DNA of 64,000 bases from Pseudodesulfovibrio profundus (GCF_900217235.1 NZ_LT907975.1:2083001-2147000), one strand, 5' to 3'; counted from the first letter of the stretch, positions 19,772 through 29,091 are shown. Notes: a model not told the origin generated them from the letters alone. A program made the numbers and translations.

Positions 19772-19847
19772 GCTCAGGTAGCTCAGTCGGTAGAGCAGGG
19801 GACTGAAAATCCCCGTGTCGGCGGTTCAATTCCGTCCCTGAGCACCA
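19772..19847 (+). tRNA. tRNA-Phe (GAA), integration target
   Basis: 76 bases. Acceptor stem GCTCAGG pairs with CCTGAGC, discriminator A, encoded CCA end. D arm GCTC/GAGC, anticodon stem GGGGA/TCCCC with loop CTGAAAA (anticodon GAA), T arm GGCGG-TTCAATT-CCGTC. Its 3' half, from 19801, is the left copy of the att repeat, so the element restored the intact gene on integration. Confidence 0.97.
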
Positions 19848-19896
19848 TTGAAGATCAAGCCCTTACGTCAATCGCGACGAAAGGGCTTTTTCTTTT
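19801..19896. repeat. attL: left 96-bp direct repeat (tRNA-Phe 3' half plus terminator)
   Basis: Bases 19801-19879 are identical to 51525-51603; after one mismatch (A/C at 19880) a further 16 bases match, ending at 19896. The repeat starts in the anticodon stem, covers the tRNA 3' half and CCA, and ends with the tRNA's terminator hairpin (AGCCCTT ... AAGGGCT and a T-run). This is the usual structure of a tRNA-targeted tyrosine-integrase site. Confidence 0.95.
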
Positions 19897-19906
19897 TTGG
19901 CGTTTT

Positions 19907-19924
19907 GTACTAGGATAGTACTAG
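19907..19924. repeat. GTACTAG direct-repeat pair near attL (possible integrase arm site)
   Basis: GTACTAGGATAGTACTAG: two GTACTAG heptamers 4 bases apart. A near-identical 18-mer (16/18) lies at 51368-51385 before the integrase gene. Position just inside each att copy suggests arm-type binding for the integrase or its directionality factor. Confidence 0.55.
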
Positions 19925-20020
19925 TTTTGAAGAAGACAGTCTCCGGATCAACTGAATGCTTGAAGTCCTCTTGATCCCTTCAGATATAACCGCTTTATCA
20001 AATTATCGAGGTCCGTTAGG

Positions 20021-21034
20021 ATGACTGCAAAGAAACAGCCTATGAAGACAGAATATATATTCGATGACATTCAATCGAAGTACTTCGTACATAACTGTTA
20101 TCTTCAAAGAAAGGCAAAGCAAGATGAACCTCAACGCTTTGCCAAAGTCAAGGAAGCTATCAGTGCTTTAGAAGATGCTGTGAAGATTGATCGTGAAATT
20201 TTTGAGGAACTCATAGTTGAGATTTCTCATTATGGCTGGGAAGGCGAAAAGTCGTTTCTTGCGATGTATGATTACAATGTCGATTATACAGCCTATAGAG
20301 CCAAGATTTGCAAATTAATCTTCTCGAATGAATTTAAGGCGCAAATAGAGGGCATCCACTCTTTCTCTTGCGATTATTTCTATGACGCGATTGCCCTTAC
20401 TAGAGAAGAGCCTATGGATGGTTACATTGAAGCACTCAAGAATTATCTGAAGTTTCGCAAAGAACCGGAGTCATTTCAGATAGAATTTAGTGAGGAAGAC
20501 TTGGATTGGCTAGACGATGATGTTGATGGGGTAACTCATCTTCTTGCAACTTATCCCAAATGCTACCTTCTTTTCCCTAAACAGGAAGAAGATCCCTTTC
20601 AAATAGAAAAGGATACAAATGGTCTAACTATCACAGTCCAGCCATGCGCTGATAATTTTGACGCTGAAAGATTTGCCGAGCAGTTGTTGGTGCAAATTGC
20701 TGGCTTTCAATATGAACACCAAGAAGGGACAAACATTTCCCATACATCGTTTGAGAAGAAGTGTTTTCAATGGCTTCAGAAGAGAGCAGAAGAGCCAAAG
20801 GTTGATCTTAAGGGATTACTCGGTCGCTTTTTAGGACTTTGGATGTGGGATAACAAAAGGAAAACCGGAGGGACTCTTGAAGATACCGCTTATGACTGTC
20901 AGTCCCAATTCCCAGAAAGATATAAGAATCGATCGGGCATTATTGAGGACGGCCCGTCACTAGATGTCCTTGAAGGCTATTACAAGTGGGCTACACGCTG
21001 TATTTCCAGTGGTGAAGTAGAAAACGCAAAATAG
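20021..21034 (+). CDS. Hypothetical protein, first gene inside the element
   Basis: 337 aa, hydrophilic and acidic, no signal peptide, membrane helix or recognised domain. Helix-rich N-terminal half (KVKEAISALEDAVKI, EELIVEISHYGW), and a tryptophan/aspartate-rich middle (EEDLDWLDDDVDG). The ending GRFLGLWMWDNKRKTGG is the most distinctive stretch. AT-richer than the chromosomal genes to its left. It is next to attL, followed by an AlpA-like gene, so it may belong to the element's maintenance or mobility functions; no function is claimed. Confidence 0.7.
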   Translation: MTAKKQPMKTEYIFDDIQSKYFVHNCYLQRKAKQDEPQRFAKVKEAISALEDAVKIDREIFEELIVEISHYGWEGEKSFLAMYDYNVDYTAYRAKICKLIFSNEFKAQIEGIHSFSCDYFYDAIALTREEPMDGYIEALKNYLKFRKEPESFQIEFSEEDLDWLDDDVDGVTHLLATYPKCYLLFPKQEEDPFQIEKDTNGLTITVQPCADNFDAERFAEQLLVQIAGFQYEHQEGTNISHTSFEKKCFQWLQKRAEEPKVDLKGLLGRFLGLWMWDNKRKTGGTLEDTAYDCQSQFPERYKNRSGIIEDGPSLDVLEGYYKWATRCISSGEVENAK

Positions 21035-21146
21035 TCGAAAATATATTTATATTCCATTTCAGGGGGAGTTCGTGCACAAGCCGAACTCCCCCTGACGCTT
21101 TTGAGACTCTCTGAAAAATAATGAGTCAAAAGAAAGGAGGTCCAAT

Positions 21147-21368
21147 ATGGACGACACATTTTTTGAGACTCTTGAAGGAAGACTTCCAGAGTATTTTACC
21201 AGGCAGTTTTTTTGTGAGCTTGTGCCGGGACTCTGGTCCCCGAAAACGTTGGCAAATGTCGAGTCGGCAGATCCCAATTGCAACAACGGCAAACGGATCA
21301 TCGGAGGTAAAGCAGTCTATCAAAAGCGGCCATTCATGAAGTGGCTCAAGTCAAGATGTCGGAATTAG
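21147..21368 (+). CDS. Small AlpA-like DNA-binding protein, possible excisionase
   Basis: 73 aa with a strong AAAGGAGG ribosome site upstream. The pattern (GLWSPKTLANVESADPN, IIGGKAVYQKRPFMKWLKSR) matches small winged-helix excisionase/AlpA-type proteins: a helix-turn-helix naming the conserved TLAN, then a basic strand and a tryptophan near the end. Such proteins steer the integrase to excision or activate its gene. The location between attL and the mobilization genes fits. Family assignment is by pattern only. Confidence 0.6.
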   Translation: MDDTFFETLEGRLPEYFTRQFFCELVPGLWSPKTLANVESADPNCNNGKRIIGGKAVYQKRPFMKWLKSRCRN

Positions 21369-21443
21369 ATTCATCATCCTAGTCGTTATAAGTAGTTGTA
21401 ATTCGCTACACCTCGTTTGGAGATAGCAAAAGGAGTAAATTCG

Positions 21444-21671
21444 ATGAGTAAAGTAAAGGAACCAGAAATTATTACTGTTGAAGACAATGACATTGAGGAA
21501 AGCAACATCAAGCAGCCCGATGTCGTGGATCTAGCTCAGTCCATTGCAGAAAATGTGGCTGAGCAATTGGCAACAGCACCCAGCAATGCAGGGGAGCTGG
21601 TCGAGGCAATTGAAGTTACGGTTGAGCCTATCGTGGTCTATAAAGTTACTACTCGCCTGCCACTGAGGTAG
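21444..21671 (+). CDS. Small acidic hypothetical protein
   Basis: 75 aa from ATG 21444 with AAAGGAG upstream (a longer frame begins at 21417). Acidic N-terminal half, then a helical segment (VVDLAQSIAENVAEQLAT). No domain recognised. It ends 5 bases before the start of the IS-broken accessory gene and is probably in the mobilization operon. Confidence 0.55.
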   Translation: MSKVKEPEIITVEDNDIEESNIKQPDVVDLAQSIAENVAEQLATAPSNAGELVEAIEVTVEPIVVYKVTTRLPLR

Positions 21672-21676
21672 AGGAG

Positions 21677-21761
21677 ATGTCTAGGGATCTATGGGAAGCA
21701 GCCGAACAAGCTGCTCCCGGAACACAGCATGTGAAGGAAGTAGTAGGGTTTATTGTCCCTA
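21677..21761 (+). pseudogene. 5' part of mobilization-operon gene broken by an IS
   Basis: ATG at 21677 follows GAGG/GAGGAG. The frame reads MSRDLWEAAEQAAPG and on to ...FIVP before the IS begins at 21762. Removing the IS and one copy of the CCTA duplication joins it in frame to the 3' part at 23005 (…VPRPLARSYQEEK…), giving 218 aa. Confidence 0.75.
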
Positions 21762-21832
21762 TGTAAAGTCCCCGTAAAGTAGGTCCATTGCCAAGTAGAG
21801 ACTTCTGGCCCAAAATGGGACAGGAGTTTTGC

Positions 21833-22099
21833 ATGCGTAAATCGAAGTTCAGCGAGTACCAGATCGTCAAGATCCTGAAGGCAGTGGAAGGCGGACGAAC
21901 TGTCGTCGATGTCTGCCGCGAGCACGGCGTGAGCAGCGCCACGTACTACAAGTGGAAGTCAAAGTATGGCGGCATGGAGGCATCCGATATCCAACGGATG
22001 AAGGATCTCGAAACGGAGAACCGTAAGCTCAAGCAGATGTTCGCCGACCTCAGCCTGGAAAACATGGCGCTCAAGGATGTGATCGAAAAAAAACTCTGA
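21833..22099 (+). CDS. IS3-family transposase OrfA
   Basis: 88 aa; CAGGAG precedes the ATG. Helix-turn-helix (YQIVKILKAVEGG, CREHGVSSATYYKWKSKYGG) and a C-terminal leucine-zipper-like segment. The A8 run before the stop (GAAAAAAAACTC) lies in position for a programmed -1 shift into OrfB, which would give the active OrfAB fusion. Confidence 0.9.
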   Translation: MRKSKFSEYQIVKILKAVEGGRTVVDVCREHGVSSATYYKWKSKYGGMEASDIQRMKDLETENRKLKQMFADLSLENMALKDVIEKKL

Positions 22100-22125
22100 G
22101 GCCAGTTCAACGCAAGGAATTTGTC

Positions 22126-22974
22126 ATGCACATGGTCAACGCGTTTGAGTTGAGCTTGCGCAAGGCATGCGCGGCCATGGGCATCAGTAGGAGCTACTAC
22201 GCCTACAAGCCGCATCCGCGGGACGACAGCGATGTCATCGCAGCCTTGACTGAACTGGCCGAGAAAAAGCCTACATGGGGCTTCAGTAAGCTTTTCAACG
22301 TCCTTCGACAGCAGGACAAGCCCTGGAACCACAAGAAGGTCTGGAGGGTTTACTGCCTCTTGAAAATGAACCTGAAGCGCAAGGCCAAGAAGCGGCTTCC
22401 GCAAGCCTCTCGGACGGCAGTGGCCCAACCGCTTGCGCCAAACTATTGCTGGTCGATAGATTTCATGCGGGACACGCTTTACAGCGGTCGCGTCTTCAGG
22501 ACTTTCAACGCTGTAGATGATTACAACCGTGAGGCCTTGGCCGTGGAGATCGATACCAATATGCCAGCAGGACGAGTGGTAAGGGTGCTGGATCGGGTAG
22601 CCGAAGAGCGTGGCGGCTATCCCGAGAGGTTGCGAATGGACAATGGTCCAGAGTTCTCGGGGACTGTCATGGCGGCCTGGGCCGAATCGCATGGCGTGAA
22701 TCTGGAGTTCATTCAGCCTGGCAAACCCACCCAGAACTCATACATCGAGCGGTTCAACCGAACCTACAGAGAAGAAGTGCTTGATTTGTACGTGTTCAAC
22801 AGCCTGAGCGAAGTTCGGGCCATTACGGAGGACTTTATCCGTGAGTACAACGAGGAACGTCCTCATGAATCCCTGGGGAATATGTCGCCGATAAATTTTG
22901 CTGCCCAAAGGGCAGGGGGTACCCCCTACCCTCTGGGCAACCCCCCGAAAACTGCCGGGAGTCTCTACCGTTAA
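22126..22974 (+). CDS. IS3-family transposase OrfB (DDE integrase)
   Basis: 282 aa with an rve integrase core: D in WSIDFM, D in RMDNGPE, and E in NSYIERFNRTYREEVLD, the DDE triad. An N-terminal HTH_21-type region precedes it. Intact in length. Its 3' end contains an imperfect palindrome centred on GGGGGTACCCCC (22903-22938). Confidence 0.92.
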   Translation: MHMVNAFELSLRKACAAMGISRSYYAYKPHPRDDSDVIAALTELAEKKPTWGFSKLFNVLRQQDKPWNHKKVWRVYCLLKMNLKRKAKKRLPQASRTAVAQPLAPNYCWSIDFMRDTLYSGRVFRTFNAVDDYNREALAVEIDTNMPAGRVVRVLDRVAEERGGYPERLRMDNGPEFSGTVMAAWAESHGVNLEFIQPGKPTQNSYIERFNRTYREEVLDLYVFNSLSEVRAITEDFIREYNEERPHESLGNMSPINFAAQRAGGTPYPLGNPPKTAGSLYR

Positions 22975-23004
22975 CTGGCCCTATGAAAGGGGACTTTACA
23001 CCTA

Positions 23005-23576
23005 GGCCTTTAGCTCGCAGCTATCAGGAGGAGAAAGAAGTCAATAATCGGGTTGTAGAAGTTGTTGATAGTCAGCAGGCTGTAGCCATGCACTACAGCC
23101 CAAGCTCGGATAGCTATGTGCCGGAATGTAACCAAGGAGGTGAAATAACACCGGCAATAGACGACTGGAAAATTCGCAAGAATAAGAGGTTGAAGCTGGG
23201 TGTTGTTAAATTGCCAACTATAACAGATGCTTGGTGTCTTGATGCTGGCAAGGAGTGTGATGGACTCTTACCTCAAATGCAAGTTTTGCAGAGAGTGAAA
23301 GGGTTAACTGCTGACGTGAAAATTGTCCTTAGTGCAATCATTGAACTTGATGGTGCGGAGTTTTGTAGGAGTGATCTAACACGAGCCTTGAAAAACAAAA
23401 TGAAGGCTCAGGAAATAAAATATTTTCTTGAACAGTTGGTTCGCAAAGGTCTTTTGAAAGAGCTGCCAACCACGCCAGACATTAGTAAAAAAGGGGGTAG
23501 ACCTAAGGCAGAAGAATATGAGCTTCTTTTTGACAAAGACACCATCCAACTCACCGACCTGGATGCAGAACTATAA
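23005..23576 (+). pseudogene. 3' part of the IS-broken mobilization-operon gene
   Basis: Continues in frame from 21677-21761 when the IS and one CCTA copy are removed. A stand-alone frame starting inside the IS end (ATG 22983, 197 aa) could still yield this part. The C-terminal ~100 residues resemble a winged-helix region (LTADVKIVLSAIIELDGAEFCRSDLTRALKNK, YFLEQLVRKGLLKEL). It ends 14 bases before the relaxase, so it may have been a regulator or relaxase accessory protein. Confidence 0.7.
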
Positions 23577-23590
23577 GGGGGCGTTGGTTC

Positions 23591-24364
23591 ATGTCTGCAA
23601 AGAAGGAATTAACGCACTTCGGTGTAAAGGTTATCAAAAAAAGCAACGGCCAAAGTATCGTTGCTAAGGGAGCATACAACAATAGAGCAAATCTTCGTAG
23701 TCTTAACACTGGCAGCAAGCATTACCACAAGAGCAAAGGGGAGCTTCTTCATTCGGTAATGCTTGCACCTGAAGAGGCCCCTGGGTGGCTTCTTGAGTTA
23801 TCCAACAATTACGAAGAATTTTTCTCATACATTGAAGGAGGAGAAACGCGTAAAGACGCGCAGTACATGCGGGAGGTCACCATTGGCCTTCCTCATGAAC
23901 TGAGTGGTCGTCAAAATATAGAATTGGCAACGGCATTTGTTCAGACCGCTTTTGTTGACCAAGGCATGGTCGCAAATCTTGTAATACATAAACCAACTGA
24001 CAAAGGAGACCAGAGAAATATTCATGCTCATATTTTGCTGACCATGCGAGAAATTCAACCGGATGGCTTTGGCAAGAAAGTCAGAGCTTGGAACAGGTTA
24101 GTTCCACAATGGCGAGAAAACTGGGAAGCTGTCGCCAATGGTTATCTCGTAGAAAAAGGCTTTGAGGCTCGTGTGAAAATGAAAAGTTATAAAAAACGAG
24201 GAATTGATAAGGAAGCAAGCAAATATAAAGGGCCACAGTACACCCCTAAAAAAACGAAAGAATGGCATCTTGATGCCATAGACATTGCCTCCACGCTTGA
24301 AAAAGCTTCAGCGCGAACAACAGTTAATGCTGGCGGCAGGGTTTTTAGTGAACGTAGCAGATAA
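23591..24364 (+). CDS. MobA/MobL-family relaxase
   Basis: 257 aa. The relaxase core is recognisable: YMREVTIGLPHEL and NIHAHILLTMRE, which holds the metal-binding HxH of the HUH fold. The family is normally longer because of C-terminal primase or helical domains; here only the relaxase part is present. It should nick the transfer origin of the element; no oriT was located. The TraG-like gene follows after 22 bases. A typical tyrosine nucleophile is not obvious in the first 30 residues. Confidence 0.82.
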   Translation: MSAKKELTHFGVKVIKKSNGQSIVAKGAYNNRANLRSLNTGSKHYHKSKGELLHSVMLAPEEAPGWLLELSNNYEEFFSYIEGGETRKDAQYMREVTIGLPHELSGRQNIELATAFVQTAFVDQGMVANLVIHKPTDKGDQRNIHAHILLTMREIQPDGFGKKVRAWNRLVPQWRENWEAVANGYLVEKGFEARVKMKSYKKRGIDKEASKYKGPQYTPKKTKEWHLDAIDIASTLEKASARTTVNAGGRVFSERSR

Positions 24365-24386
24365 TTAATAAACTGGAGGTAACTCC

Positions 24387-25784
24387 ATGAATTATTATGA
24401 AATGAACAAATATGATCTTGATCGTCAACTCGCAGATACTGATTTTGCAGCATTCGATGAGCAAGACAACAATGGAAGTCATATCTTCATCGGTGCGAGT
24501 CTGCCTGATTACAGGTTGCCTTCGCTCCATATGATTGCGGAAAACAATGCTCATCCTGTCGTCATTGGCAGTACCGGTTCGCATAAAACAACAGCGGGCA
24601 TCATCCCCAACATTTTATGGAAACAGGGGTCTTTTGTTGCTGTTGATCCTAAAGGAGAAATTGCAAAAGTCGTAGGCCCATATCTGCGTAGCTGCGGATT
24701 TGAAATTGTGATTTTTGACCCGTACCAAGTTGGAGGTTTTCCTTCCGCTACCTATGACCCTATTGTGTTACTCATTCCTAGTGACCCAGAGTTCGCAGAT
24801 AAGGTTAATCAAATTGTAGATGCTTTGCTAGTCCCTCCGGTCAGTGGTGAGCCTCATTGGGTAAATGCAGCTCGGAATCTGTTGGCTGGAGTAATAGCCT
24901 ATGTGGTTGAGAACAAGAATGAAGTGAGTAGCCTCGCCCGAGCCCATGATATTCTCCAAGGTGGGATTAGTGTTGTCTCTAAAATTGCAAAGGGACTATT
25001 GAGCATAGGCGATACTGAGTCGTTGGCATGGCGAAAGCTTGGTCGGTATGCGGAGTACAATCCTGAAAACCGAGAGGCTCAAAGCATCCTTTCAACTCTT
25101 CTTACCCAGTTGCAATTCATGGATAGTGACCCTATCCGCAAGACCCTGTCTTATGGAACTTTTAGGTTTGAGGAGTTACTCAATCCACACGCAAAACTGG
25201 CGGTGTTTATTACTTTGCCACCTGAAAAATTAGAATCTCATAATCGCTTCCAGCGTCTGTTGATTTCGCAGGTAATCGCTGAATTTTCACGGGCTGGCGG
25301 GGTAAAGAACACATCAACGGACCTGTATATAGACGAAGCCGGAACCATAGGAACGCTACCTATGCTTTCGCAAGCCGTAGGAGTGATGCGAAGCTATGGA
25401 CTTAGGATTTGGACATTCTTCCAAACTCTTGGGCAGCTTAAGCGTGACTATCCGCAAGATTGGCAGAATTTCATTGGCAACAGTGGCACTCTCCTTTTGC
25501 TGAAAGTAATGGATAATGAGACAGCTCAGTACTTTTCTGAGAAGCTTGGTAAACTTAGGCAATTTGAGGAATTGAGTGGGTTGTCTACGGGAAATGGAAA
25601 GCTTGGTAGCACGAATACTTGGAATGCTGACGCGCCGTATCAAGGGATGCGTGATGTGCTTTCACCAGAAGGGCTGTGCCAACTTCCTGACGATGTTGGT
25701 TTAGTTTTGACTGATGGCACTCCTGTTCTATTTAGAAAAACTCCGTACTATGAGACTGCACCTTTTCGAGATGTCGTCGCGTAG
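24387..25784 (+). CDS. TraG/VirD4-type coupling protein (T4CP)
   Basis: 465 aa with GGAGG before the ATG. Walker A GSTGSHKTT, then FVAVDPKGE, Walker B DLYIDEAGTIG, and the family's GLRIWTFFQTLGQLK. It lacks the N-terminal membrane helices of full VirD4 proteins, so it is the short soluble type. With the relaxase it brings DNA to a conjugation channel provided in trans; no T4SS genes are present, so the element is mobilizable rather than self-transmissible. Confidence 0.9.
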   Translation: MNYYEMNKYDLDRQLADTDFAAFDEQDNNGSHIFIGASLPDYRLPSLHMIAENNAHPVVIGSTGSHKTTAGIIPNILWKQGSFVAVDPKGEIAKVVGPYLRSCGFEIVIFDPYQVGGFPSATYDPIVLLIPSDPEFADKVNQIVDALLVPPVSGEPHWVNAARNLLAGVIAYVVENKNEVSSLARAHDILQGGISVVSKIAKGLLSIGDTESLAWRKLGRYAEYNPENREAQSILSTLLTQLQFMDSDPIRKTLSYGTFRFEELLNPHAKLAVFITLPPEKLESHNRFQRLLISQVIAEFSRAGGVKNTSTDLYIDEAGTIGTLPMLSQAVGVMRSYGLRIWTFFQTLGQLKRDYPQDWQNFIGNSGTLLLLKVMDNETAQYFSEKLGKLRQFEELSGLSTGNGKLGSTNTWNADAPYQGMRDVLSPEGLCQLPDDVGLVLTDGTPVLFRKTPYYETAPFRDVVA

Positions 25785-26223
25785 GCTGCATTTGTTGAGA
25801 ATATTCAAACCAGGGCGAGAGGTAATTACTACTTCTCGCCTTTATGATTTTCTGACGGAGTTTTAGGCAGAATAAAACCGGTAATAAACACGGAAGAAAC
25901 TGTAATAACCTAGATTAAACCTCAGGGTATTTAGAATAAGCATTTAAAATTAAGGAGAAAACTCAACGTATAAGTGAACGTTCAAAATCTCGGTTGTAGG
26001 TACAGTGGTGGTTTAGGCCGGGTGGACAGTTTGGCGGCAGAAATATGGAAAGTCAGAAAGATGTCTTCTTCAATACACCTTTACTCACTCCTCAATAAAC
26101 ACTTTGAAATTTCTCACTTTCAGGTGCATGATCTCGCGTGCTGTTTAGCGTCATAAACCATGCAGCAATTATGCTGTCTTGGTAGATATAAATTGCGATA
26201 ACAAATCAGGAAGTTGTTACTTT
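25785..26223. other. AT-rich stretch without a supported gene
   Basis: Short frames (e.g. 60 codons at 25974) lack ribosome sites and family resemblance. No strong repeat or hairpin-plus-T-run was seen. It may hold an oriT or promoter region, but nothing specific supports that. Confidence 0.5.
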
Positions 26224-26367
26224 ATGACTCTCAAGAAATCCGAACTCTATTCGTCCCTCTGGCAATCCTGCGATGAACTTCGTGGTGGAATGGATGCCAG
26301 TCAGTACAAGGGTTATGTACCGGTCCTTTTGTTTATCAACTACGTCAATGGCAAGAAGATATCGTGA
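26224..26367 (+). pseudogene. hsdM 5' remnant (type I methyltransferase N-terminus)
   Basis: The frame MTLKKSELYSSLWQSCDELR, then GGMDASQYKGYVPVLLF, is the well-conserved start of HsdM N6-adenine methyltransferases. It stops after 47 residues and nothing of the catalytic domain follows. It is therefore the stump of a lost type I restriction-modification locus, probably replaced by the AddB/AddA-like genes next to it. Confidence 0.75.
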
Positions 26368-26445
26368 CTGTTGTTCCGCATTCTGGAATAACAATGCGCT
26401 TATCTAGCCTGAAAGATTGCAGAACGCGAAAGGAAAACATGCTTA

Positions 26446-29091
26446 ATGAAAATACAAGTTGGATATCATTTTGATGGCGGAAGCTTTCCCGACGAATTGA
26501 GAGCTGTAGAAGCAGCGGAAGGCGTAAAAATAACAGGCCCGCTTGGCCTTGTCAGCATCCTTGAAACTCGATTGGGTTTAGTTGGAAATCACAGCGGACA
26601 ACCTGTTCGTATTGCCCGCTATCTTGCGGCAATGGATGCCCTTTGTAGGGCAGGTGCTCCCTTCTACAAAGAATCCTTTGAGGCTGACGGTTGGTCATCG
26701 GCAAGAAGCCTCCTTGCATTACGAGATCAACTTCGTTTGTCAGGGTGGGACGGAAGCGACCTTGGGGCCTCGGCACGTTTGACAGATATGGCCATGCTTG
26801 AATCGAAGGCAGACATGTTGCCGGGGCTTGCAGAGCGAATTGAGGATATTCTTGACTCCATTACTCAATTCAGCATCTCAGGAATTTCAGAAATTTCTCT
26901 GCATATGCATGAACAGGAGAAATGGCCGTCCTGTTGGCGTAAACTTTTTGCCTCGCTGGAGTCGGTAGGTGTCAGTATCAGTGTGAGCCAGCCAGCCTTC
27001 TCCACTAGTAATTCTACGAACCTCGACCTGCTACACGAGTCTCTTTTTGCTCAGAAAGGATGCGACAATCGTTTCCAACCAGACGGCTCACTGACTTGTT
27101 TGACTGCTTCTACGGCTATGGAAGCGGCAGATGCTTTGGGAGCATGGCTTGCCGTTCAAGAGTGTCATGAAGATTCAGTAGCCATAATTGCAGAATCTGA
27201 AACCGAAATTTTAGATGCTTCCATGCGGCGATACGGTTTACCCCGCCCAGGTGGAGGAAGTCGATCCCAATGGCGAGCAGCGTTGCAGTTGCTTCCACTT
27301 GGATTGGGCATTCATTGGGCACCATTTGATCCTCAGCGTTATTTGGAATTTTTGACTGCTCCAATATGCCCCCTCCACCCTGTTATGGCGAGCCGTCTTG
27401 TGCGTGCCCTTGAGAAGTCGCCAGGCTTGGGTGGAAAAGAGTGGCTCAAGGCCATTTCTAAGAGCGAGGGATGGGCGCGAAAGCAGGAGAATAGCGACGA
27501 GCTTTTGGATGATTTGCGGTTCTGGACTGAAGTGAAGCGAGTCCCTCCCCAGACTGGGTTGGGTGCTGAAATCGTGCGCGACATATGTTTGCGCCTGAGT
27601 GACTGGGCCGCCAAAGGGACCTTGGCTCATGAAGGAAAGCTGATGAGTGCCGTGTCTGGCATGGCACAGGAGCTTGCTGAAGCCGTAAGTGAAACTGGTC
27701 GACATGCTATTCCCAAGCCTCAGCTGGATCGAATGCTTGATTCCGTTATAGGCGGTGGAGCTTCAATCGCCGATAGAGCCGAAGCTGCGCCTTGGACGGT
27801 CCTGTTCCACCCCGGACAACTCGGCGGTAATGTTGATACAGTTGTTTGGTGGAATTTCATTATGGCGGGATTACCCTTAGGTCGGTCGCCTTGGACAAAT
27901 GCCGAAGCGGAAGCCTTGAAGCGTGCCGACGTTCAAATTGAGGATATCGACTTGCAACGAGATTTGGAGCTTTCTGGCTGGCAACAAACAGCATGTAATG
28001 CCACCAAGAAGCTGATTCTTGTCATGCCTGAACAGGACGGCGGCGAGCCTTTGGCACCGCATCCATTCTGGGAAAATATTGTTGCCGCAATGGGGCTCTC
28101 TGAGGAGACAGATATCCCTGCTATAACGGTTTCAGCATCACAATTGCGTCGCGGTGAAAGTAATCTGATGGACATGGATATACCGCTTGAGGTCGTGCCA
28201 GAAAATGCAGCTCTGGCATTTCAGGACACGTGGCAGGCCCCTAAAGGTGTCATTGAACGACGAGAAAAAGAATCTCCGTCCGGCATGTCGAAACTCATCA
28301 AATGTCCGTTGGCCTGGGTGTTAAGCCACGTGCTTAAGATCTACGCTACCGGTAGCCCTACGCTTTCCGAAGGAAGTCAGCTTGTCGGTTCATTCTGTCA
28401 CTCCATAGTCGAGGATTTGATCAACGAGTCTCACAACTGGAAACCCGACGAAGCCGTATCTAGAGCCACAACCCTATTCGACTCCCGTCTGAAGGAAATG
28501 GCCGCAACGTATCTGCTACCCGGTATGGAAACTGAGCGGGAGTTTTTAAGATCTAGACTCCGTCGGGCCGTGTCCGATTTGTTCGAACGTATAGAAGGCG
28601 CAGGGTTGTCAGTAGTTGAAAGCGAAAAGGAAGTTGAACGGACTGACGCAGGTGGTCAGACATATCGCGGTTTTGTCGATATCAGTCTCGAAGACGACAA
28701 GGGCAATCCAGTTGTGTGGGATATGAAGTGGACGAACAAAAGCAAATATCGCCGTGAAGAGCTTGAAAAGGGAATAGCTCTGCAACTCGCGGCCTATTGC
28801 TGGATGCTCGACAAGGACGATCTCCCAGCCTTTGGAGCATACTACATGCTCGCCCAGACTGAACTGATATCTTCACAGGCTCCATGGTTGCCCCCAGAAG
28901 ACGTTGTTGATTCTGACTTGAAAGCCACATGGGAAATGGTGCGTGAGCGGTATGACGCTATCATCGACCGACTGATGGCGGGAGACGTGGAGGCCATTGC
29001 GTCCAGCGATGATGAGGAAAAGGAATTCGATTTCGGCACAGGCTGCTTCTTCTGTGATTACGCAATGGTATGCGGAGTGGGCTATGAGTAA
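26446..29091 (+). CDS. AddB-like nuclease with Fe-S cluster motif
   Basis: 881 aa. The C-terminal third is a PD-(D/E)XK nuclease of the RecB/AddB type: GSFCHSIVEDL, GFVDISLEDDKGNPVVWDMKW with the catalytic D and K, and a Q-x-A-A-Y segment (LQLAAYCWML). A cysteine in KCPLAW and a C-terminal CFFCDYAMVC group match the iron-sulfur staple of AddB. The N-terminal part is the size of an inactivated helicase region but has no Walker A. It overlaps the AddA-like gene by 8 bases. Probably half of a helicase-nuclease complex acting on DNA ends. Confidence 0.8.
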   Translation: MKIQVGYHFDGGSFPDELRAVEAAEGVKITGPLGLVSILETRLGLVGNHSGQPVRIARYLAAMDALCRAGAPFYKESFEADGWSSARSLLALRDQLRLSGWDGSDLGASARLTDMAMLESKADMLPGLAERIEDILDSITQFSISGISEISLHMHEQEKWPSCWRKLFASLESVGVSISVSQPAFSTSNSTNLDLLHESLFAQKGCDNRFQPDGSLTCLTASTAMEAADALGAWLAVQECHEDSVAIIAESETEILDASMRRYGLPRPGGGSRSQWRAALQLLPLGLGIHWAPFDPQRYLEFLTAPICPLHPVMASRLVRALEKSPGLGGKEWLKAISKSEGWARKQENSDELLDDLRFWTEVKRVPPQTGLGAEIVRDICLRLSDWAAKGTLAHEGKLMSAVSGMAQELAEAVSETGRHAIPKPQLDRMLDSVIGGGASIADRAEAAPWTVLFHPGQLGGNVDTVVWWNFIMAGLPLGRSPWTNAEAEALKRADVQIEDIDLQRDLELSGWQQTACNATKKLILVMPEQDGGEPLAPHPFWENIVAAMGLSEETDIPAITVSASQLRRGESNLMDMDIPLEVVPENAALAFQDTWQAPKGVIERREKESPSGMSKLIKCPLAWVLSHVLKIYATGSPTLSEGSQLVGSFCHSIVEDLINESHNWKPDEAVSRATTLFDSRLKEMAATYLLPGMETEREFLRSRLRRAVSDLFERIEGAGLSVVESEKEVERTDAGGQTYRGFVDISLEDDKGNPVVWDMKWTNKSKYRREELEKGIALQLAAYCWMLDKDDLPAFGAYYMLAQTELISSQAPWLPPEDVVDSDLKATWEMVRERYDAIIDRLMAGDVEAIASSDDEEKEFDFGTGCFFCDYAMVCGVGYE

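Larger units (their letters stand above)
21762..23000 (+). mobile_element. IS3-family insertion sequence (IS407-like group), 1239 bp
   Basis: Ends are related inverted repeats starting TGTAAAGTCCCC. The element is flanked by a 4-bp duplication CCTA (21758-21761 and 23001-23004), the length typical of this group. It carries orfA and orfB in a -1 relation. It interrupts a mobilization-operon gene. Confidence 0.9.

Noticed and set aside
22903..22938. GGGGGTACCCCC palindromes as integration or att sites
   Set aside because: They lie inside transposase coding ends of several IS elements and show paired changes, which fits an RNA/DNA fold of the IS itself.
25974..26156. 60-codon frame before the hsdM remnant
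   Set aside because: No ribosome site, cysteine- and histidine-rich random-looking composition, no family.
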